Below are positions 63,453-64,000 of a DNA stretch of 64,000 nt, piece by piece. The position numbers and the translations under genes are program-made. The notes below the pieces were generated by a model. It did not search any database, was not told the DNA's origin, and saw only the letters and a list, made by a program, of their open reading frames with translations. The stretch spans positions 248,001 through 312,000 of the forward strand of contig NZ_MAJS01000046.1 of NCBI RefSeq assembly GCF_001690985.1. The letters are read 5' to 3'. Each line of letters begins with the position of its first letter. The stretch's first letter is position 1. This DNA comes from Aliivibrio sp. 1S175. GTDB lineage: Bacteria > Pseudomonadota > Gammaproteobacteria > Enterobacterales > Vibrionaceae.

Positions 63453-64000
63453 TTACTTAATGCGTTTTAATGTAAACGTATAACTTGAACCAGCTAAATC
63501 AGATAGATCCGCTGAAATTTTATTACTATTTAACGTTATACGACTTTCAATATCAGTCATAATTTCAAACTGACCATCAATAACAAACTTAGTGTTAAAC
63601 CAACTACGTGTAGGGTCAGATACTGAAATAGTAACTAAACCATTAGTCTCTTTAGTTATAATAGACATGGAAGAGTCCGATTCAATATGACCAGCTTTAC
63701 CATCATCAAAAAAGTTAGCTGCAAAAATACCCAGTTTGTTATGCATTACTGCTTGAACATCGCTTGTATTAGACACTATGGTTATTGCAGGTATAACTAT
63801 TGTTTCTTGTTCTGGAATAATTGCATAAGCATATGTACCAAGATCTCCTTTATGCACGATTGTAGCTTCAACAAAACATGCCTCTACAGAACCTTTATTA
63901 TTACCAATATCAGACCAATCACCAGAACGACATTTTTTAGAAATTGTTATTGGTTGCTCGTCTAAACTCACGTATTGCAGCGGAGCTTTTGAATCACTGT
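63453..64000 (-). CDS. Second polysaccharide lyase family 8 protein, C-terminal part (cut by window end)
   Basis: The frame is open through the window end; about 182 C-terminal residues are visible. They align with the C-terminal beta domain of the neighbouring PL8 lyase: GDWSDIGNNKGS versus GNWSDIGSGYGS, FAANFFDDGKAGH versus LTANFWKPGSAGM, and SSYTFTLK versus DTYTFSLK near the end. A GTG at 63971 is internal, not the start. Tandem duplication with divergence is likely. The catalytic part lies outside the window. Confidence 0.85.
   Translation of the reverse strand, partial: SDSKAPLQYVSLDEQPITISKKCRSGDWSDIGNNKGSVEACFVEATIVHKGDLGTYAYAIIPEQETIVIPAITIVSNTSDVQAVMHNKLGIFAANFFDDGKAGHIESDSSMSIITKETNGLVTISVSDPTRSWFNTKFVIDGQFEIMTDIESRITLNSNKISADLSDLAGSSYTFTLKRIK

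Noticed and set aside
1-64000. CRISPR arrays, rRNA operons, intact prophage or intact insertion sequences
   Set aside because: No regularly spaced repeats, rRNA sequence, phage structural genes or complete transposase genes were seen on either strand.

Overview
The window is about 64 kb of AT-rich gammaproteobacterial chromosome. It is most likely from an Aliivibrio species (Vibrio fischeri group). The reasons are a prc-proQ-msrC-letAB-rsmF block in enterobacterial/vibrio order, a periplasmic cAMP phosphodiesterase matching CpdP (described from V. fischeri), malIXY, efpL, and the low GC content. The species call is inference; no database was searched.

Layout. 0-11.3 kb is core: prc (cut by the window edge), proQ, msrC, an ABC exporter, letA-letB, rsmF, a ThrE-type exporter and efpL. 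11.3-22.7 kb is mixed: a TauE/SafE permease, a frameshifted amino-acid binding-protein gene, a TetR-centred stress cluster (two-domain glutaredoxin, TVP38 membrane protein, glyoxalase, RclC-like DUF417 protein) with three copies of one palindromic operator, YciA thioesterase, a lipoprotein amidohydrolase, a 5'-truncated malE remnant, cpdP, and an AraC/EamA pair. 22.7-27.9 kb is a malX-malY-manA unit divergent from malI, with two MalI operators and a CRP-like site between them. 28-33.4 kb holds an EamA exporter, pepT, a DcuC-type carrier, an RpiR regulator and a LysM lipoprotein. 33.4-37.5 kb is sparse: a HAD phosphatase and a secreted amidohydrolase, separated by repeat and transposase debris.

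37.5-54.7 kb is the most interesting accessory region. It encodes a carboxylesterase-fold lipoprotein that has lost its nucleophile serine, an outer-membrane barrel, a LysR regulator, a patatin lipoprotein, two AspT-family exchangers, a DUF1656-HlyD-FUSC efflux operon, an orphan outer-membrane protein and glutamate decarboxylase. Five transcription units carry the same upstream motif (ATCCATCATAAGCGATT or a close variant, identical in two places), and a sixth has a weak match. This suggests one regulon joining glutamate decarboxylation/amino-acid exchange with envelope lipid and efflux functions; the LysR gene inside the cluster is the natural candidate regulator.

54.7-57.9 kb is a MacB-like ABC system (ATPase, permease with a histidine-rich periplasmic insert, DUF3299 protein). 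57.9-59.3 kb is a scar: a decayed P4-type integrase, a thioredoxin-fold gene fragment, a 54-bp repeat also found at 34.97 kb, a 33-bp direct repeat and a 6-bp microsatellite. 59.3-64 kb is a polysaccharide-lyase locus: two tandem family-8 lyases (one cut by the window end) and a lipoprotein with an internal duplication.
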